Made by a program: the position numbers and the translations under genes. This document shows positions 58,371 to 64,000 of a stretch of DNA of 64,000 bases, one piece after another. Every line of letters starts with the position of its first letter. Within the stretch, counting starts at the first letter, position 1. The stretch covers positions 97,933,265-97,997,264 of the forward strand of contig OW240913.1 in NCBI GenBank assembly GCA_933207985.1, written 5' to 3'. This DNA comes from Pelobates cultripes. Lineage: Eukaryota > Chordata > Amphibia > Anura > Pelobatidae. The notes beneath the pieces were generated by a model that saw nothing but the letters and a program-made list of their open reading frames with translations, searched no databases and was not told the DNA's origin.

Positions 58371-59543
58371 AGGAAGGTTATGACCAGTTAATAGCTCTTG
58401 GTTGCACAGTGCGGCAACTTCAGTGCTGTCATTTTTATCCTGGGCACTACTGAGCATAAGAACTATATATCTTCAAACTAGCCTCCCCAGACCGAAGAAC
58501 AATCTAGTCATGACTGCATGAATTCACTAAAGTCTTGCCAATCTGCAGTTTCATGCTGTGCTGGCATGTCAGGGCTATCAATTTACATAATCTAAAATGA
58601 GACATGAAGCTTTACAAAAGCCCATTCGAGGCTCAAACCCACAACAAACATTTCCTGCCAATGCTCCTGGCTCAGGCTGTGCTGTGTGTGGACTATGGCT
58701 ATGTATCGGTAATTGTTTGATTATGCGGTGACTGTGGGTATGTGTATGCCTCTGTATGTAGCTGTACATGTGTTCATGAGTCTATGCATGTGACTGTGTA
58801 TATCCAGATATATATAGGTATGAATGCATGTAATTATGTATGTGTAAGTATGGGGGGTAAAAAACAATGGTAATGGGGTTAAGACATACAAGAGATAAAG
58901 GGGCATTAAGATTATACAAGAATTAAAAATGGGTTAAGAGACACACAAGAGGGTAAAAGGGTTAAGAGATACACAAGGTATTAGAAAAGACACTCATAAA
59001 TGTTCAGGACACATAGACAAGGGGATGAGAAGACATGGAAGAACACACTAACGTTTAAAATGAAACATATGTACATTAGATGGCCCATAGGTGGCAGTTT
59101 ATTGCCCACTCTATACAATTCCTTGTGTCCAGCTCTGGTGATGGCTATCTAGAATTTTTATGGCCTAGGCCTGGTGCAAGATCAAAGACCACAATAAATG
59201 TCATCCCAAGGTTTACAAAAAAACCAATTCTTAATTAGCATATATCAACACATATCAAACACCAACTCATGCTTTGGCATGACAATGCAGATGGGTGAAA
59301 AATGGCTAAAGGAATGGCATTGCCATATTTATTTTAGTTTTCACATCCAAACCTTATACAAAGTTTAGGATACAGAATATTCGCAAAGCACCTGCAAAGC
59401 ACCAATTTTAAACAAAATTAGATTTGAATGTATCTGGCAGGCTTTTTGCAAGTGAATGATTACTTTAAGTATTTTTTTCCGCTGGCAGCACTAGCAGCCA
59501 GATGGCAAAAAATTCAATAACGCTTGGCAATGCAAGATTTAAC
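58371..59543. other. Intergenic with TG-rich low complexity
   Basis: 58,680-58,850 is degenerate (TGTATG)n-like sequence. Nothing else recognised. Confidence 0.4.
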
Positions 59544-60060
59544 TGTGACAAACGCTCCTTCCCATGGAGGAGTGTGGAAGCTGGTCTCCTGCCCACCGAC
59601 TATGGTACAATTTGTAGAAGCCGTTCAGGAGTAACCCTGCACACTCGCCATTAGCAGCTTTCCCTCGGTGCCCCTGGTTCGGCACTTTCCCTTCTCATGA
59701 ATAGCTCCCTGGTGGCCGTTCGCATGAACAAATCCACAAATGGACCTCAACAGTACTTAGCCACGACCGCTGTGGAACTAATTTTGTCATGAGGGCTTTG
59801 TGGTTACTGATCGCTTCAGCGGTACTTAGTAACGAATGTTATGGAACTATTTTCGACTAGGTGACCTTGCGGTTCCCAGACAACTTGGTACAGGGTTTTA
59901 CAGGGTGGAGACCCCATGCTGAGGTCTGTGCATAAAAGGCAGAGTCTGGCTCATTAAAATCAGTTGTACTCCCAGAACTATGTGTTGTCTACTTACTGAG
60001 AGGGGAATGGGCTATTCACTACTCAGCATCTTGTTCCAGCCCGGGCATGATTCAGCGGGG
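59544..60060 (+). mobile_element. LTR-like sequence (solo LTR candidate)
   Basis: TGTGACAAACGCTCC makes a TG start. TATA-like CATAAAAGG (59,931) is followed by ATTAAA (59,953) about 20 bp on. Reverse-oriented blocks are shared with 14.9-15.2 kb (GGCCGTTCGCATGAACAAAT). No internal coding region adjoins it. The right boundary is a guess. Confidence 0.45.
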
Positions 60061-62261
60061 AAATTCCTTGTAAGGTCTAGAGCTCACAGGACAGAGTGTT
60101 GTCCAGTGCCTGGGAGGAAATAGAGCTTGTTCCTACCCTGTTCCAGGACAGAGAGGCTTCAGGAGGACCCCAGTCAAGCCACAGCGACTGAAGTAAAAGT
60201 GCTGAGGTTTCCTCGGTTCCATCTAGGAAGCGAACCTTGGCAGAGGTACCCAGCCAGAGTACAGGTAGCTGCCACACTGAAAAAGCTTATGGGGGATTCT
60301 CAATTTTTTACGGTGAACTATTGTGGTTTTATTGTCTCTTTTATCTATATAATTGGAGAGAGATCATCAGCTTCTATATCCAAGAGTGGGGATCATACCA
60401 CTTCACACTATACCTGTGGAGCCACTTTCTAGGCTCCAGAACACGTGAATGTACATATTTTTTGAATTTGACAATTTTTACTGTTTTCCAAATATTCATG
60501 GGGTACAAAAAAGAAATGGGGAACAATTGGCATTGTATCCAAGGTACCATACACATGGGCTCCGACCCAGGGGGTCTAAGTTGGACCTTTGTATTACTTA
60601 TCGGGCAGACCATTATATTAATTTGCAATTGCACATTCCCTCTACCCTTTGGGTTTAGGCCCTCCTCTTTGTTTGAGAGCTACATTTGGTGGCTACTCTC
60701 CTTGGTGGCCTTGTGATGTGGTTGCATCCTTAGTAAATTAGATTAGTGTCGCTTGGATGTGTTTTTGGATCATTGTGTCTATCTAGCCCTGTGCTTTTTA
60801 TATACTCTAGTATTTGGGTAGTTCAAAGTCATGTCTCCACATAGGTCTCTACATAGGTGTAGAAATCCCTGTGTCTCAACCCAAGTTGGAACAGTACAGA
60901 GATGTGAGTGCACATCTTTTATAGTTATTTATTTTTTTTATTGAGTCTGGCATATTGCACTATATACCTCTGATTTCTCCTACATATCTGCAAGAGAAGC
61001 TATTACCACAAGAATTTCCTACAGAGCCTGTACTCCACCATAGCCTCATGAGAGGATTATTCCACCCAAGCATTTAAGTTGGAGCTGCACCTAAGCTCCT
61101 AAAAATTGTGAGTGCATATAATGTTATTTACCCTCACCTTTTTTTGTCAACCTGTGCCTAGTATTGCTGCAGGGTATGCTGAATGTATTAATTGCCTGTG
61201 CCTTTCCTGTCCTATTGTTTCCACAGCAGGGCTTTGTCCCAGGGACACTGCCAGACTAGTTTAAGGTATTACAGGAAACCGAGGATGGTATGACTTAATG
61301 AAAATAGATCTCAGTAAACAAATATGTACAAATGGAACAGCCAAAGTATAGATGAATTTTAAGGAGGGATAGGTACACAGAAGTGAATGTACTAGCTAGA
61401 TTAAGGATGGCAAAGAACAAGGACAATGAAGAATAAGCCATGTCAATGCCAAAATATCTCTAGGAGCACTAGTATTGCATTAAACTGTGAGATACCACAA
61501 TAGGGCAGTGAAGAACCAATGTATTCCATTTTTATAGCATTGCATTCGGTTTTAAGTGGTCATCATTTAGCTAAACCAAAATACAGTTTTGCATACAGAC
61601 ACAGGCAGTTTCTGGAGTTCTGTATGAGTTAAGTGATACATTTATGAAGACAAGACTTGACTACCTCAATGCAAAGTAGTTGCAAGCAAATAAATATAAA
61701 TATAGAAAATTTTACCCATTTTTTTTCTCCATGTCTCCATGATTAACTAGCGATCTGCTTTTAACTGACATTCAGTAACATTTCTGATGTTTTCTATTAG
61801 TTTGATCAAATCTATTTTGTTTCATATTACTGGTAAAATGCAATATCCTGCATTTATTAAAACCATATTCAACTTAGTTTGCCAAGCGTAACTACCAATG
61901 ATTTCTCTCATTTAGCAGTGTAAAAGCAGCTTGCATTTTTACTCTATGAAGCCATTAGAGCCATGCATTGTCCTATGATGTATCCATCTCTCTATTCCTC
62001 TCTGTTTTGAAAGTGCTTTGGAATTTAATCAAAAGATTGAGCTTTGATTGATACCATTCTTCAAATCATTAATCTTAACTGACACTGACTTACACCACGA
62101 ATGTCCTAATTTAACCTAGCTCACCCAGGCTGGCACACACAGTATTACCATGCATCAGAACCTCTTAATTTCCAATGTCAGAAAATTATTCATGTTCTTT
62201 GCCACTTCTGTCTCTCAGCATAAGGAACAAGATTTGTGCAAAAACATATAACATATTACAA
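60061..62261. other. Intergenic; possible unclassified repeat at 60.2-61.2 kb
   Basis: 60,240-61,180 shares short blocks with 7,930-8,560. The rest shows nothing. Confidence 0.35.
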
Positions 62262-62404
62262 GGATAATTCACTAAATTGAGAACTGTTGTAAATTCAGTG
62301 TGAATTTTAAATTAAAGCCTAAAATAGCTAAACTGGTAGGATAAGTTGACTAACATTTGAAATTAACTTTGACTTTCCAAGTATTCTCACTTTACTGAAT
62401 AACC
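62262..62404. mobile_element. Palindromic MITE, second full copy of the 20.5 kb family
   Basis: GGATAATTCACTAAATTGAGAA at the left and TTCTCACTTTACTGAATAACC at the right are inverted; the interior CCTAAAATAGCTAAACTGG matches the 20.6 kb copy. Confidence 0.6.
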
Positions 62405-62910
62405 CTGATCAGCATTTTTATAGTCTACAAATTATAACAAATATTACAAAAACGTTAACAAAAAGAACAATAGTGAGAACACACAACATTGTTTTACTCT
62501 AACTGCATGTGTTCTAAGGAAGTTTAATTAATGAGTATTAGTTTTTTAACATGTTTAAACTGATGTCTGACAGTTGTTTAATGTATGTAATTACTTTCTA
62601 ATATATACAGAACAAGGTTGAAAAAATGACATGCATATCGCTATCTATGCACCAAAATTAGCAAAAGGATACTAACCACTAGGCAAAAAAAAATATTGTA
62701 CTGATGAAATGATTAATTAAGTTTTGTAATAAATAAAAATAAAGAAGCATACAAAGTATTCAGTGAGCCTGGTTCATTACCTAAAAAATATTTGTACTTT
62801 TTTTAAAGTTTAATGGCATACATATAATTATCCATAGTAGTATGTTATTTCTGCACAGCCACATTTTTGCAAAGTTGAAGAATTTGTCATGTTCTGAAGA
62901 TATATTTTCT

Positions 62911-63082
62911 TTAACCCCTTAAGGACAGAGCTTCAGAAGCTTGTCTTTCACTTAATGACATCAGCATTTTTTTCATTTTTTGCTGTTTTCGTTCAACTGC
63001 AATTTGCATTTTACTAATTTATTGCACTGACATATATTATATATCATTTTTTAAAGGACAGAAAGGGCTTTAATTTGATGTA

Positions 63083-63086
<4 letters not shown>
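62911..63086 (+). mobile_element. Fragment of the TTAACCCCTTAAGGAC-ended family
   Basis: Starts TTAACCCCTTAAGGACAGAG and runs to AGGGCTTTAATTTGATGTAA, the first 170 bp of the family (compare TATTATATATCATTTT at 26,698). It then gives way to CA/TA microsatellite and the Ngaro-type element. Confidence 0.7.

Positions 63087-63114
<28 letters not shown>
63087..63114. repeat. (CA)n(TA)n microsatellite at the element boundary
   Basis: Nine CA and eight TA units directly abut the first 124-bp repeat of the Ngaro-type element. Confidence 0.9.
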
Positions 63115-63238
63115 CTGTGTTAGGTGCTTAAGATAGTACAGTGTGAAATACCATGAATAAGCGTAGGATGATAAAAGGAGCAAGTCGGTTGTGGTGTGCC
63201 GAAACCGACGATGAGGTAGGCCTGAGAAAGAAGAGGGC
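63115..63238. repeat. 124-bp split direct repeat, outer copy (B2)
   Basis: Identical by eye to 63,408-63,531. Starts CTGTGTTAGGTGCTTAAG and ends AAGAAGAGGGC. Contains a hairpin GTCGGTTGTGG/CCGAAACCGAC-like. Confidence 0.9.
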
Positions 63239-63407
63239 CCACCCAGGAAAAGAAATAGAAAGGAAAATAAATGTTAAAAGTGGTGTGGTGGGAGGGTCAT
63301 TCAACGCTGACCTCGAACGGTAAGGAGCCAGGCAAGGGGAGTGCCTTAAGTAGGCTAGGGGTAGAAAACCAGCACCTCCCACAAATGCAGGCAAATTGCC
63401 TTAATAC

Positions 63408-63531
63408 CTGTGTTAGGTGCTTAAGATAGTACAGTGTGAAATACCATGAATAAGCGTAGGATGATAAAAGGAGCAAGTCGGTTGTGGTGTGCCGAAACCG
63501 ACGATGAGGTAGGCCTGAGAAAGAAGAGGGC
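63408..63531. repeat. 124-bp split direct repeat, inner copy (B1)
   Basis: Lies 51 bp from the recombinase stop codon. Same orientation as, and sequence identical to, the outer copy. Confidence 0.9.
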
Positions 63532-63582
63532 AAAAATTAAGTAATCCAATTTATTAACAGACCACCAATACATATACATTTA

Positions 63583-64000
63583 TCAACCAGACATGTTTAT
63601 GAAAGCATCTCTTAACTCTTGTACTGGGTTCGGTATGTACCGTGAGTAAGCGGATGACTTCCAGCGCCCCAGTGTTTTGATAACATGAGTTGGGACGTTG
63701 AACTGGAGGCTGTGGACGCGGCTCCTACGAAAGGAGTGTCCTGAGTAATTGTTTGCGTTGAGGCCCAGTTGTGTGAGCAAGGACCTGACGTAGGTCATGA
63801 AGGTTGTAGTGGTGAGTACTGCACCTTGTAGTTGTAATAACGGTTGCGAGGGCAGTAAGTGATGGTGCTGTATGTAGGCATCAAGAACTTTTACGGGACA
63901 CCATCTGTTGTGCGTGGGGTAGTACGGAATGTTTACAGGTATGTGCTGGCTGGTTTTGGAGTGAGGTAAAGACAGGATGTAATGATCCATATGTTTTGTC
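63583..64000 (-). CDS. Tyrosine recombinase (YR) of Ngaro/DIRS-group retrotransposon, C-terminal part
   Basis: Open for 139 codons from the window edge to the stop at 63,583; the first Met at 63,990 is probably internal because codons upstream stay open. The C-terminal catalytic half shows GHSFRRS (H-x-x-R), LGRWKSSAYSRY with the Trp in the His/Trp position and the terminal Tyr nucleophile. HNRWCPVKVLDAY is the usual block before them. The first catalytic Arg lies off the window. YR enzymes integrate the circular cDNA copy without an integrase. No break is seen, so the ORF may be intact. A DIRS or Crypton origin is less likely, given the split direct repeats. Confidence 0.85.
   Translation of the reverse strand, partial: TKHMDHYILSLPHSKTSQHIPVNIPYYPTHNRWCPVKVLDAYIQHHHLLPSQPLLQLQGAVLTTTTFMTYVRSLLTQLGLNANNYSGHSFRRSRVHSLQFNVPTHVIKTLGRWKSSAYSRYIPNPVQELRDAFINMSG

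Larger units (their letters stand above)
63115..64000 (-). mobile_element. Ngaro/PAT-type tyrosine-recombinase retrotransposon, 3' end
   Basis: On the minus strand the order is recombinase ORF (to 63,583), 124-bp repeat (63,531-63,408), 169-bp unique segment (63,407-63,239), then the identical 124-bp repeat (63,238-63,115). That is the B1-A2-B2 split-direct-repeat end known for Ngaro and PAT elements. The matching A1, gag and reverse transcriptase should lie to the right of the window. Identity of the two copies suggests a young insertion. Confidence 0.75.

Overview
This is vertebrate nuclear DNA, most likely from a frog or toad. The evidence is one spliced gene with canonical vertebrate introns, buried in transposon families typical of anurans: TTAA-flanked T2/Kolobok-like MITEs, CR1 and L2-like LINEs, hAT derivatives, a Ngaro-type tyrosine-recombinase retrotransposon and Penelope-like fragments with hammerhead-like motifs. 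The species cannot be fixed from the sequence alone. No bacterial genes, operons or CRISPR arrays are present.

Region 1-22.9 kb (minus strand): the first 13 coding exons (1552 nt, 517 codons plus 1 nt) of a sucrase-isomaltase (SI) orthologue. They encode the short cytoplasmic tail and signal-anchor, a short Thr-rich stalk, a six-cysteine trefoil domain and the first part of the N-terminal (isomaltase) GH31 domain, up to and just past the catalytic nucleophile Asp490. All exon junctions keep frame. One intron (8992 down to 7839) uses a GC donor. The rest of the enzyme lies to the left of the window. The introns hold a hAT element carrying a CA-rich minisatellite, an LTR, T2-like MITEs, a GC-rich tandem array, a palindromic MITE and Penelope-like debris.

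Region 22.9-64 kb: no coding exon of a host gene was recognised in these 41 kb upstream of the SI start codon. A non-coding SI first exon and promoter may lie here but cannot be pinned down. The stretch is layered transposons: about ten T2-like MITEs, including a three-element nest at 43.9-45.5 kb; a 2.1 kb TTAACCCCTTAAGGAC-ended element made of alternating inverted modules (26.6-28.7 kb); a decayed CR1 (28.9-30.7 kb); a decayed L2-like LINE (46.25-49.1 kb) split by a separate insertion with a 15-bp target duplication; LTR-like copies; a 1.6 kb polypyrimidine minisatellite with a 200-bp palindrome beside it; and the 3' end of a Ngaro/PAT-type element at the right edge, with identical 124-bp split direct repeats after its recombinase ORF.

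The most informative observations are the Ngaro-type terminal architecture, the family of hammerhead-like motifs (one retaining both core strings and flanked by TA microsatellite), the alternating-orientation module element, the datable nested insertions and the GC-AG intron. All calls come from reading the sequence by eye; no alignment or database search was run.
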